Below are positions 8,865 to 16,273 of a stretch of DNA of 30,008 nucleotides, in pieces (position 1 is the stretch's first letter; the number at the start of each line of letters is the position of its first letter). The DNA comes from a virus. The translations under genes were made by a program, and so were the position numbers. The stretch spans positions 1-30,008 of the IMG/VR virus record IMGVR_UViG_3300037488_001058; one strand, 5' to 3'. A model generated the notes under the pieces. The model was given only the letters and a program-made list of their open reading frames with translations, was not told the origin of the DNA and did no database searches.

Positions 8865-10768
8865 TTCCGATACCTCTTTCCTTCTTTGCCTTCGGCGTTG
8901 ATCGGGCATCCGTCTGCCCATGATGGACAACGTGTCATGATATCAATCATCTCTTCAAGCGAACCAAAACCATCTGGCACTTCGCTAATGATTTCATCGT
9001 GTACGGACAGGATTACGTTGTAGCCTTTAAGTTCCAACGCCATCATGGCCGTGGCCATCAGGTCGCGGGCGGTTGCTTGCACCACATTCTCCGTCAGTAG
9101 ACCGCCCCAGATTATCTGGGACACCCACTGACGGGTTACACTATTCAACGTATCGACTTGCGCTGTGTCACGCATTGCCCCCCAAGGCGTCTCTCGCTGA
9201 ATGATGCGCGGATTGTGGTAAGTAAGCGACCGCCCGCTAGGTAAGGGAAGGCCGACCGACCCAACACGGCCAGCCCCCTTAACCATCTCTACAAATTCGT
9301 TCTCACTATTACGCCAGTATTGTGCAATCCTGTCGTTCTTCTCACGGTACACGGACACGATGCGCTTGGCTTCGTCCTCGTCTACATTGATACCCATCGT
9401 GGCGCACTGCTCGGCGAAGCGTTTGCCGCCCATGCCATAGCCGCAACCCAAGATAGCCATCTTGCCAACTTGGCGCTGCCCGTCTGTCACGCTCTCCACG
9501 TTTACATTATAGATGGCCGATGCCATTTCTTTGTACACATCGCCGCCCTTGCGGAACGTCTCAACGAGATCGGTCTGTCCAGCTATCCACGCCAAGACGC
9601 GGGCTTCAATCGCGGAGTAGTCGGCAAACATAAGCCGATGGCCATCCTCGGCAATCAGCATCGAACGTAACAGGTCGGACGCTAGGACCGTTCCGGCCCC
9701 ATATTCCGACACATCCTCGTCAGCCTTTAGCTTGGCGATGATCTCGTCTAACTCTGCTTGTTTCTTTTGTGGACGTGGGAAGTTCTGCGGCTGCACCAGC
9801 CGACCAGACCAGCGGCCTGTCGCCGCGCCATGATACATAAGAAGGCCGCGCATACGGTCATCCGCGTTAGCTGCGTTAACCATCGCCTCATACTTAGCTG
9901 TGCTAGACTTGGCTCCGTCTTGGCGTAGTCGCAGCACCTGCTTGATGATGGGGTGCAACTTCTCCATGCCCAGCATCCGCGTCACGGTCTGCTTGTCCAC
10001 GGACTTAACTGGTAGCCCATAGCTACGAAGCCACGCGGTTAAGTCCATTGCGTTCGTTGCTGCTTTGACCTGGCCGTTGGTAAGGCGCTTGATCTCTGCG
10101 TCGATATTCTCTGACGCGGAGTTAGCAAGTTTGCTAACCCGTTCAATAAGGTCGAGGTCAACCTTAACGCCACGGTCATTGATGCGCTGGTCAAGTTGAT
10201 ACAGACGACGCTCACTGTCGGGCATATCGTTCAGCGTCGCAGCTACGGACAGTTCTGTTTTAACATCTTGGATGCAGTACGCTACTAGCGTATCTATTTT
10301 GTCCTTCGTGTTCCACCAAGTGTAACTGCCGTCCGCGTTCACCTTACGGGGCCGTGCCATCCGGAGCATAAGGGCCGCGCCAGCTTTGTCCTTCTGCTCT
10401 TCAACACCGAGGACAGACGCTGCTTGGCCTAGTGCGCGAGGTAGTCCCATTGCGCTGGCTTGCGCCATCGTGCAGCGCCATTGTTTAATCTTAGTGGGGG
10501 GCCATTCATAACGCTCGGTCATGATCTCGTTCCAGATCGTGCGTTCAAAGTTGGCGTTCCATGCGGAGAGCAATCCGCCTGCGATGATCCAATCTTCGAG
10601 GTGAGCATCTAACTCATTACCAGGCAACCATACCTGCACGTCGTCAGACCACGGGGCCTTGTATGCCATGCACCAGATGTCGGTTGAGGGATCGGAGGCG
10701 TACTTGTAGACACCCGTCTTGCGGAGATCGACGGCGCTGCGCGTCTCGAAGTCTATGCTTACTACCAT
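8861..10768 (-). CDS. Phage family A DNA polymerase with 3'-5' exonuclease domain, 635 aa
   Basis: The N-terminal proofreading exonuclease has D6/E8 (IDFETRS), the Exo II segment NANFE (71-75) and Y164-x3-D168 (AYCIQDV). The polymerase domain has TGRWSG (317-322), motif A DYSAIEARVLAW with D383, motif B with R432 and K436 (RQVGKMAIL), and motif C HDE (590-592). These make it the replicative polymerase. Exo II carries Glu instead of the usual Asp, as I recall for other phage enzymes of this type. GGAGAG precedes the ATG. It is the first gene of a leftward operon, divergent from the regulator at 10913, and overlaps the DUF2800 gene by ATGA. Confidence 0.95.
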   Translation of the reverse strand: MVVSIDFETRSAVDLRKTGVYKYASDPSTDIWCMAYKAPWSDDVQVWLPGNELDAHLEDWIIAGGLLSAWNANFERTIWNEIMTERYEWPPTKIKQWRCTMAQASAMGLPRALGQAASVLGVEEQKDKAGAALMLRMARPRKVNADGSYTWWNTKDKIDTLVAYCIQDVKTELSVAATLNDMPDSERRLYQLDQRINDRGVKVDLDLIERVSKLANSASENIDAEIKRLTNGQVKAATNAMDLTAWLRSYGLPVKSVDKQTVTRMLGMEKLHPIIKQVLRLRQDGAKSSTAKYEAMVNAANADDRMRGLLMYHGAATGRWSGRLVQPQNFPRPQKKQAELDEIIAKLKADEDVSEYGAGTVLASDLLRSMLIAEDGHRLMFADYSAIEARVLAWIAGQTDLVETFRKGGDVYKEMASAIYNVNVESVTDGQRQVGKMAILGCGYGMGGKRFAEQCATMGINVDEDEAKRIVSVYREKNDRIAQYWRNSENEFVEMVKGAGRVGSVGLPLPSGRSLTYHNPRIIQRETPWGAMRDTAQVDTLNSVTRQWVSQIIWGGLLTENVVQATARDLMATAMMALELKGYNVILSVHDEIISEVPDGFGSLEEMIDIMTRCPSWADGCPINAEGKEGKRYRK

Positions 10769-10912
10769 ATTCTCTCCACTTTTTTGTCGGTGTCACGTTT
10801 GCTTTCCATATAGCTGGCACAGAACGCATAGTGCCGTCAACAAAAAAAAGTTCTTGCGTTCGATATTCAAACTGTGCCACCCAAGAGAGGCAACAAAAAA
10901 GCAGGGGAGATT
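10769..10912. promoter_or_regulatory. Divergent promoter region between polymerase and regulator
   Basis: These 144 bases separate two diverging operons, so both must be started here or nearby. The segment has an A-tract (about 10842-10849), a TTGACG box on the minus strand at 10835-10840, and an inverted GGCAC/GTGCC pair (10816-10820 and 10831-10835). I see no promoter with correct consensus spacing on either strand. Weak promoters needing an activator are one reading, and the regulator encoded next door is an obvious candidate. Confidence 0.5.
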
Positions 10913-11677
10913 ATGGTTAAGAAAATTAGCGCGTGGCATCCTGAAGAGGACGACCAACTCAAAGAACTTTACGAGAATAACGTACCGCTTGTGCGGATTG
11001 CGCAGGTTTTAGAACGTACTTACGAGTCCGTTGACAGTCGGCGTAGGAAGACAGGATTAAAACGGGAAGTTGTTTGCGAGAAAGTTCCACCGCCCGAAGA
11101 CTTTGTAGGAATGTTGAACACCATGAACGTATCTCAACTCATGAAACATTACGGACACGCTAGGTCTGTGATCTGTCGTTGGATATTTGAACTTGAACTT
11201 ACAACTATAGTGCGGGGCGGCAGGAAGAAGGTTATCCCTTCTAACTTTGACACAGTGGCCCCGACTATGACTTGCGCCGAACTAACGCGGCTATACAATG
11301 CTAACCGCGCAACTATTGTTGGCTGGCTTAGAGAGCGTGGGATTACTCCGCTGTCGATTTGGGATCGTCGTGCGTTAAACGCCAACCCCGTTCCAATTAC
11401 GACCGAGGAAAGTGTTCCCGTTACGCGGCGTGAGTTAAGCGGTCGGACAAAATTAGTTGCCGCTGAAGCTGCAAAGTTTCTGCGCCGCTACCACCCATCT
11501 GTCCATCGCGCAGATATAAAGATGTTTGAGCATTCATCCCACACATGGGGTGACGTTAACAATGTACCCTTTCGCGGCGTTAATCAGTATTATATCGCGG
11601 GTAAAGGCATCATGTGGAGCGATGACCTCATCGCCTACGCTGAATCAAGAGGCTTTAAGATAAAGGAATTAACATAA
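10913..11677 (+). CDS. Multi-HTH DNA-binding regulator with GcrA/Myb-like N-terminus, 254 aa
   Basis: Three successive helix-turn-helix-like units are visible. The first is residues 6-50 (WHPEEDDQLKELYENNVPL, then a recognition helix with SVDSRR), resembling GcrA or SANT/Myb domains. The second is residues 70-98 (MNVSQLMKHYGHARSVICRW). The third is residues 118-146 (TCAELTRLYNANRATIVGWL). A C-terminal segment (180-254) is separate and unrecognised. I chose the ATG at 10913 because AGGGGAG lies immediately upstream; a GTG at 10874 would add 13 residues. It heads the rightward operon with the primase-helicase and faces the polymerase operon. I infer an early transcription regulator. An origin-binding role is the main alternative. 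Confidence 0.7.
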   Translation: MVKKISAWHPEEDDQLKELYENNVPLVRIAQVLERTYESVDSRRRKTGLKREVVCEKVPPPEDFVGMLNTMNVSQLMKHYGHARSVICRWIFELELTTIVRGGRKKVIPSNFDTVAPTMTCAELTRLYNANRATIVGWLRERGITPLSIWDRRALNANPVPITTEESVPVTRRELSGRTKLVAAEAAKFLRRYHPSVHRADIKMFEHSSHTWGDVNNVPFRGVNQYYIAGKGIMWSDDLIAYAESRGFKIKELT

Positions 11678-11832
11678 TGACACGTCCTACTAAAACTAAG
11701 GAAGAAGAAACGCCAGTCGTGAACGAGAAGGAAGCTATCATTGCTTGGCTTCGCACTGGCAAGTTGAATATGTTTGAGCGCAGCACACGTTGGCTGGCTG
11801 ATCGGATTGAAGCAGGGGAGCATTTGAAATGA
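11677..11832 (+). CDS. Small hypothetical protein, 51 aa
   Basis: The ATG overlaps the regulator's TAA by one base, and the TGA overlaps the next start (ATGA), so it is tightly coupled on both sides. The N-terminal third is charged and Lys/Glu-rich. The rest looks helical (EAIIAWLRTGKLNMFERS). No family is recognised. The continuous overlaps argue that it is expressed. Confidence 0.6.
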   Translation: MTRPTKTKEEETPVVNEKEAIIAWLRTGKLNMFERSTRWLADRIEAGEHLK

Positions 11833-12047
11833 AACAGGTATTAGCAGCACAACTGGCCGAGTGGCTCGACAACAACATCCAGGGTTACGCCAAACGTAAC
11901 GGCAACATAATAAATATCGAAGGCAGTATTGATGCCTACGAACTTGCGCTATATGTTCAGTCGCTCGGCGCGGGGAAGAGTACAGAGCAAATCCTTAACG
12001 ACAACCGGACTTCATATACCGGACGGAGTTTTGCTAGGGGGGTCTAG
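11829..12047 (+). CDS. Small hypothetical protein, 72 aa
   Basis: This starts inside the ATGA overlap with the previous gene and has AGGGGAG 9 bases upstream. The protein has an amphipathic N-terminal helix (AAQLAEWLDNNI) and a mixed remainder. No family is recognised. It lies in the primase operon, two bases before the next ATG. Confidence 0.6.
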   Translation: MKQVLAAQLAEWLDNNIQGYAKRNGNIINIEGSIDAYELALYVQSLGAGKSTEQILNDNRTSYTGRSFARGV

Positions 12048-12049
12048 TA

Positions 12050-12271
12050 ATGAGCAAGATAAGATGGAAGGATGAAAAACAAACGGTAGAGTTTGTTCCA
12101 GTATTCATCATCGGTTTTGAAGAAGACTTTGAACGCGGCGTAGTATTAACAACACCCGCGTACAAAATACTAGACGAAGCTGAACCAGACTTCGCGCTCT
12201 ACGCCATAGACGCAGCGGTAGATATGCTGATGCAGAGGCGGGACGAAATTGAAAAGAGGGAATTGCACTGA
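12050..12271 (+). CDS. Small hypothetical acidic protein, 73 aa
   Basis: The ATG follows a GGGGG ribosome-site-like run at a normal distance. The protein is acidic and ends in a helical charged segment (DMLMQRRDEIEKRELH). No family is recognised. Its TGA overlaps the primase-helicase ATG by one base (TGATG), so the two are likely translated together. Confidence 0.6.
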   Translation: MSKIRWKDEKQTVEFVPVFIIGFEEDFERGVVLTTPAYKILDEAEPDFALYAIDAAVDMLMQRRDEIEKRELH

Positions 12272-14745
12272 TGAAGTTTCAAACATTGTACAAGATTGGG
12301 TTTACCGATCTCGTGTCCGTCATCCCACCGAACGCCGAGCTATCAGCCATGTCCAAAATCCAAGCGGATCAGGCGGGCAAAGCGCCGGGTCGGTTGAATG
12401 CACAAGGCACATGGGGCGGCTATGGCTGGCAGGACTACACGCCGACAGCTAATGACGTTGAGCGGTGGGACCGCAGCCATGCTAATATCGGCTTGAAGGC
12501 CAGCAAATACCCTGCGGTTGACATTGATGTTGTTAACGAGGGGCTGGCTAGGGTCATTGGTGATATGGCGGTGAAGGCATTGGGCAAAGCCCCTATGCGT
12601 ATCGGTCGTTTCCCCAAGCGGCTGTTCATGTATCGCACCGAAGAAAAGATTGGGCGTATGCAAGTGCGGTTCCGTGATGGTCGCGGGGTCGAGCAGCTTG
12701 TAGAGTTTCTGGGTGACGGGCAGCAGTATGTCATTGCAGGTATACACCCTATCACTAAGGAACCTTACAGTCTCGATGTGGACCTGACGCAACGGGGTCC
12801 GGCTGGCTTGAAGCTGGTCACGCGGGAGAAGATCGAGCGGTTCTTTGCCGACCTGACGGAGACGTTGGAGATGATGGGCTGTATCATTATCCATGCGGAT
12901 AAGACAGCGCACAAGGCAGTCGAGCGCCAGTCGGTAGACCAAGTGTCGCTTACCGCGCCAAGCATTACTCATGTAGCGGGGGCCGTGGCTGCTATCCCCA
13001 ACAAGACCGAGCATTTCCCTGACCGTGATGACTATATCCGCATGGGCTACGCCATCAAGGCGGCGTGTGGCCCTGACCATGAGCCAGATGCGTTCGAGAT
13101 ATTCGCATCTTGGGCCGAGCGTTGGGAAGACGGCGTTAACTCGCTCGATACTATCGAAGCAGACTTCGGTCGTATGCACCCGCCCTATGAGTTGGGTTGG
13201 GATTGGCTGGCGGGTAAGGCTGCGGCCTTTGGCTACAAGCGCGAGGTCGATGAGTTCGAAGTGTCGGACTTTGATGATGAAGACTTCGGCATGGTGGCGT
13301 CAGCAGGTGAGACGCCGATAGAGTACAGCGACATCGCATTGGCGCAGCGCGTTGCACGGCTGCACGTTTCGGATATTCGATTCGTTGTGGGCGGCATGGG
13401 CTGGGTGGCATGGGACGGCAACAAGTGGGCGAAGGACGTAGCAAACAAGCACCTGTCCATTGTGCGCAAGGTCTGCGCGAACGCATCGGCTGAAGCCTTG
13501 GACAAGATCGAAAGCATAGCGAAGGGCGAGCGGATCGCGCAACGTGTGGCATCATACAATGTGATTGCTAACGTGGCTAAGCTGGCTGCGGTCGAGCCGA
13601 CAATGCAGGCAACCACCGAGCAGCTAGACGCTGACATCTATATCCTCAACACCAAGTCGGGGATGGTGGACCTAAAGACGGGGGTCTTAGCAGCGCATGA
13701 CCGTTCGCGCATGTGTACTAAATGCACATCGGTTGAGGCAGACTTCAGCAAGCCAGCGCCGCAGTGGCAAGCGTTCCTGAATGAAGCTTGCAACGGTGAT
13801 AGCGAGATGATCTCTTACCTTCAAAGGTTGGCTGGCTATTCCGCAACGGGTAGTACCAAAGAGCATGTATTAGCCTTCGCACACGGCTCCGGCGGTAATG
13901 GCAAAGGGACGTTCCTTGGCGCGGTAGGAAACATCCTTGGTGATTATGCCACCGTGGCCAGTGCGGACGTGTTTCTTGCGTCGAACAACCAGAGGCATCC
14001 TACCGAGTTGGCGTCGTTGATGGGCGCTCGGCTTGTTCACGCGCAGGAGATTGACCCATCGCGCAAGTGGGACGAAGCCAAGGTGAAGTCGTTGACCGGC
14101 GGGGACAAGATCAGTGCGCGGTTCATGCGCCAGGACTTGTTTGAGTTCCAGCCGCAGTTCACGTTGGTCATCGCCGGTAACACTAAGCCAGAGATAACTA
14201 ATGTGGATGACGCCATGCGGCGGCGTATGCACCTCATACCCTTTGACACTAAGCCGGTTCGTAAGGACGTTGACTTGCCAGACAAGCTGAAAGAGGAATA
14301 CCCGGCAATTCTGGCGTGGGTTATCGAAGGCGCTAAGTCTTGGCTATTAGAGGGGTTGAACCCACCAAAGGCAGTAGTCGAAGCTACCAATGAATATCTC
14401 GCAGGAGAAGATGCATTGGCCCGCTGGGTGACTGAGCGTTGCGTGGCCTCCCCTGACCATGAGATGGGAACAACCGAAGCGTTCAATGATTTCCGCGATT
14501 GGTGCAAGGATAACAATGAGGCCAAGGGGCGTGACTGGTCGCAGCGTAAGTTCACAGCAGAGATGAAGACCCACGGCTATGACCACGCAAAGGATCGGTC
14601 GACACGAACGAAGCGTGTGTTCCGTGGTCTTGAGCTTCTCATTGGCGATGCGGACCACATGATCATCAACGCCATGATAGATGACCAAGCCGAGGATTTC
14701 TTTGGCGTGTCGATTAACTTCAACGCAGGTGAGGAGGAACTGTAA
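12271..14745 (+). CDS. Bifunctional primase-helicase (prim-pol plus D5/SF3 helicase), 824 aa
   Basis: The N-terminal third resembles a bifunctional primase/polymerase domain: VDIDV with D84 and D86, and a conserved H159 in VIAGIHP. A PriCT-like linker follows (about 250-320, with YIRMGYAIKAAC). The C-terminal half is a D5/P4-type superfamily 3 helicase: Walker A GSGGNGKGT (539-547), Walker B region GARLVHAQEID (585-595), an AGNTKP sensor (635-640) and an arginine-rich MRRRMH (649-654). It should unwind the fork and lay primers for the polymerase encoded at 8861-10768. Its stop overlaps the next start (TAATG). Confidence 0.9.
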   Translation: MKFQTLYKIGFTDLVSVIPPNAELSAMSKIQADQAGKAPGRLNAQGTWGGYGWQDYTPTANDVERWDRSHANIGLKASKYPAVDIDVVNEGLARVIGDMAVKALGKAPMRIGRFPKRLFMYRTEEKIGRMQVRFRDGRGVEQLVEFLGDGQQYVIAGIHPITKEPYSLDVDLTQRGPAGLKLVTREKIERFFADLTETLEMMGCIIIHADKTAHKAVERQSVDQVSLTAPSITHVAGAVAAIPNKTEHFPDRDDYIRMGYAIKAACGPDHEPDAFEIFASWAERWEDGVNSLDTIEADFGRMHPPYELGWDWLAGKAAAFGYKREVDEFEVSDFDDEDFGMVASAGETPIEYSDIALAQRVARLHVSDIRFVVGGMGWVAWDGNKWAKDVANKHLSIVRKVCANASAEALDKIESIAKGERIAQRVASYNVIANVAKLAAVEPTMQATTEQLDADIYILNTKSGMVDLKTGVLAAHDRSRMCTKCTSVEADFSKPAPQWQAFLNEACNGDSEMISYLQRLAGYSATGSTKEHVLAFAHGSGGNGKGTFLGAVGNILGDYATVASADVFLASNNQRHPTELASLMGARLVHAQEIDPSRKWDEAKVKSLTGGDKISARFMRQDLFEFQPQFTLVIAGNTKPEITNVDDAMRRRMHLIPFDTKPVRKDVDLPDKLKEEYPAILAWVIEGAKSWLLEGLNPPKAVVEATNEYLAGEDALARWVTERCVASPDHEMGTTEAFNDFRDWCKDNNEAKGRDWSQRKFTAEMKTHGYDHAKDRSTRTKRVFRGLELLIGDADHMIINAMIDDQAEDFFGVSINFNAGEEEL

Positions 14746-15038
14746 TGTATGGAAATGATTTTATGAGATACAAAGAGATTCGTGATGCGCTCAACGCCGA
14801 GGTAGTCAGTGACGAGGTAGTCGATGTGGTTAATAGCCCATCGCACTATAAGTCTGGTGGCATCGAGGCCATCGAAGGTATCGAAGCGTCGATGGGGCCA
14901 GAGGCATATGCGGGCTACCTCAAGGGCAACGTCATGAAATACATGTGGCGCTATGAGAGGAAGGGGAAGCCCGTTGAGGACTTGAAGAAAGCCAGGTGGT
15001 ATCTCGACCGGCTCATACAAAAAGTTGAGGGGGCATAA
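14745..15038 (+). CDS. DUF3310 family protein, 97 aa
   Basis: The core SPSHYKSGGIEAIEGIEAS, a central NVMKYMWRYERKGK and a C-terminal DLKKARWYLDRLI match the DUF3310 family. These are common in phage replication operons and often annotated as nucleotide kinase-like, though a biochemical role is not settled. A good GAGGAGG ribosome site inside the end of the primase gene supports the ATG at 14745 over the one 18 bases later. It is the last gene of the block, and its stop lies inside the loop of the terminator at 15027-15053. Confidence 0.85.
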   Translation: MYGNDFMRYKEIRDALNAEVVSDEVVDVVNSPSHYKSGGIEAIEGIEASMGPEAYAGYLKGNVMKYMWRYERKGKPVEDLKKARWYLDRLIQKVEGA

Positions 15039-15053
15039 CGCCCCCTCTTTTTT
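15027..15053. terminator. Strong bidirectional intrinsic terminator
   Basis: An 8-bp GC-rich stem (GAGGGGGC at 15027-15034, GCCCCCTC at 15040-15047) with a 5-base loop is followed by six Ts (15048-15053) on the plus strand. Read leftward, the same stem is followed by AACTTTTTG, so it can also end the leftward transcript of the 51-aa gene. It serves the convergent ends of both units. Confidence 0.9.
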
Positions 15054-15207
15054 ATAGTACGTTGAAACCGACAGGGAAAGCGTTGGCGGGTTGGTCACTC
15101 TTCACTATCTTATATTGTGAACCGCCATACCGAATACGGGCAGTGCGTTCGCTCTCGTATCTTACAACGGGCTTACCTGTCTTCAGGTTGATGACTTCGT
15201 AACTCAT
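15052..15207 (-). CDS. Small hypothetical protein, 51 aa
   Basis: I chose the ATG at 15207 because AAGGAG lies 7 bases ahead of it; an ATG two codons earlier overlaps that site too closely. The protein is beta-rich and basic (YEVINLKTGKPVVRYESE). It has its own strong promoter (15269-15298) and ends at the bidirectional terminator, so it is a single-gene transcript. No family is recognised. A strong private promoter suggests a regulatory or host-directed early protein, which is an inference. Confidence 0.7.
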   Translation of the reverse strand: MSYEVINLKTGKPVVRYESERTARIRYGGSQYKIVKSDQPANAFPVGFNVL

Positions 15208-15268
15208 ACTCATTCTCCTTCTTTTAAGAGCGGTCGGGGGCATGTTGGCCCTCTCGATCCGCGTTTGC

Positions 15269-15298
15269 ATTATAGGCACGCTGTTCCTGTTCTGTCAA
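15269..15298 (-). promoter_or_regulatory. Consensus sigma-70 promoter, leftward
   Basis: On the minus strand there is a perfect TTGACA (15298-15293) and a perfect TATAAT (15274-15269) separated by 18 bases. Transcription would start near 15262 and read the 51-aa gene. The twin AACC-N5-GGTT boxes at 15310-15345 lie directly upstream of the -35 box, where an activator or repressor could act. Confidence 0.85.
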
Positions 15299-15309
15299 TA
15301 TGGAGATAG

Positions 15310-15345
15310 AACCATAGTGGTTGTAATATTAGAACCAAAATGGTG
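15310..15345 (+). promoter_or_regulatory. Twin AACC-N5-GGTT operator-like boxes (left copy)
   Basis: Two 13-bp boxes are 23 bp apart: AACCATAGTGGTT at 15310-15322 and AACCAAAATGGTG at 15333-15345. Each is a small palindrome of AACC and GGTT. The same pair, with the same 23-bp period and much of the same linker, occurs on the opposite strand at 18865-18900. A dimeric HTH protein such as the XRE-type regulator encoded at 16274-16453 could bind here. Confidence 0.6.
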
Positions 15346-15476
15346 GCAATGTAGTTTGGGGACGCATAGGAGAAAGTTGGGGACGCTTTGGGGACGCTTC
15401 GGGGACGGATAAATATGAGGACTTCTGCGGTCGGGGACGGAAGGGACACTTAAATCTGACATGATTGGCCCTAATA

Positions 15477-15518
15477 TAAGTAACAGTGTTACCCCTGTAC
15501 ATTTTACACTGTTACTTA
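15477..15518. repeat. Central inverted repeat of the array
   Basis: A 13-bp perfect inverted repeat (TAAGTAACAGTGT at 15477-15489, complement at 15506-15518) with a 16-base spacer shares its centre, 15497.5, with the outer GGGGAC array. The left half also contains the smaller palindrome GTAAC-AGT-GTTAC (15480-15492). The half-site GTAACAGTGT recurs near the serine recombinase gene at 19044-19053 and, with one change, at 19269-19278. Confidence 0.85.
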
Positions 15519-15559
15519 CTTACGCCAACAAACGGGCGTTCAAACCCGTCCCTTCCGTC

Positions 15560-15584
15560 CCCAGCCGCCTAGAAGCTGGGTTTT
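15560..15584 (+). terminator. Weak terminator-like hairpin inside the right arm
   Basis: A 6-bp stem (CCCAGC 15560-15565, GCTGGG 15575-15580) with a 9-base loop is followed by TTTT on the plus strand. It could stop rightward readthrough into the terminase small-subunit gene. It overlaps the mirrored array, so the hairpin may be incidental. Confidence 0.35.
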
Positions 15585-15651
15585 ATGTGTCCCCGATTTG
15601 TCCCCGAAGCGTCCCCGATTTTCCGTAAGCGTCCCCGATGGCAGTTTTCCG

Positions 15652-16185
15652 TTAATCGTCGTCAAAAACACCTGGCAAGTCGTCCGCATCGAGATTATGA
15701 GAGCCGACTTGCTTGGGTGGTGTGATGTCGATGATGGTGTCATCGTCGATGATGTCATGAGCATCATGAGGATTTGATGACGCCAAGTTTAGCTGCTTCA
15801 GTGCCTCAAGGTGTAGTTGGTTCACGTTCACTTGAATTGCTGTGGCTGGCTTGGCTTGGAACCTGTCAGGGTTCGCAACGCCAGCCATCCATTTGCGCGT
15901 CTCGATCTTGAGCCGGTCAGCGTTGGCGGAGTTGTTGTCTGAGGCATCGGCAATGTCCAAGCACTCATCCGCCCATTGCTCCGCCGCGATTGACCTGGCT
16001 TGCTTGAACCGCTCCTCTCGGTTCGGGTCTTTGCGTATCCAGTGGTAGAGCGATAGGTTGCTGATGTTCAGTTCACGGGCAAGGCCAGCCATTGTCAGGC
16101 CGGATGCAATCTTCTCCAACAGAACAGTCTCGCCAACCTTGTCTAAGTTGGATGCAATCGTGCGGCGTTTAATATGTCCAGCCAT
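15652..16185 (-). CDS. Terminase small subunit, Sf6 gp1-like, 177 aa
   Basis: An N-terminal helix-turn-helix (about residues 20-52, TMAGLARELNISNLSLYHWI) is followed by a helical oligomerisation region. The sequence through 66-108 (ADECLDIADASDN, then KIETRKWMAGVANPDRF) closely resembles the Sf6 gp1 family. Such proteins form rings that recognise viral DNA and start packaging by the large subunit. The acidic C-terminus (DDDTIIDI and DDLPGVFDDD) may contact the large subunit. AAAGGA precedes the ATG. It is unusual in pointing opposite to the large subunit and lying 3.8 kb from it. Its 3' end abuts the mirrored box array. Confidence 0.8.
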   Translation of the reverse strand: MAGHIKRRTIASNLDKVGETVLLEKIASGLTMAGLARELNISNLSLYHWIRKDPNREERFKQARSIAAEQWADECLDIADASDNNSANADRLKIETRKWMAGVANPDRFQAKPATAIQVNVNQLHLEALKQLNLASSNPHDAHDIIDDDTIIDITPPKQVGSHNLDADDLPGVFDDD

Positions 16186-16273
16186 GTCTTATCCTTTGAA
16201 TACTGTTATAAGCCCGTATAAAGCCCATAGGGAGGCATACATGGCGATTGCTAGGTTACGGTCCCGATTATAG

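Larger units (their letters stand above)
15358..15636. repeat. Mirrored, helically phased GGGGAC box array (candidate origin or packaging site)
   Basis: The left arm has GGGGAC at 15358, 15379, 15390, 15401 and 15433. The right arm has the complement GTCCCC at 15557, 15589, 15600, 15611 and 15631. Four of the five pairs are exact mirror images about 15497.5 and the outermost pair is off by one base. Intervals within each arm are 11, 20/21 or 32 bp, so the boxes lie on one face of the helix. The innermost box is part of a perfect 15-bp inverted repeat, GGGGACGGAAGGGAC at 15433-15447 and its complement at 15548-15562. No coding gene overlaps it. It occupies most of the 444-base gap 15208-15651. 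The role is unknown. Confidence 0.9.

Noticed and set aside
8861-10768. Exo II Glu in place of Asp in the polymerase as a sign of lost proofreading
   Set aside because: The other exonuclease residues (D6, E8, Y164, D168) are all present, and I recall the Glu variant in other phage enzymes of this group, so it is probably normal.
12343-13179. Leftward frame of 278 aa opposite the primase-helicase
   Set aside because: It is antisense to a gene with clear primase and helicase motifs. The frame is explained by the codon use of that gene.
15358-15636. CRISPR array
   Set aside because: The boxes are only 6-8 bp, occur in both orientations, and have spacings of 11-32 bp. There are no unit-length spacers and no cas genes.
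15540-15767. 75-aa leftward frame across the right arm of the mirrored array
   Set aside because: It overlaps the terminase small-subunit gene out of frame, and its C-terminal half is just translated repeat boxes. There is no ribosome site.
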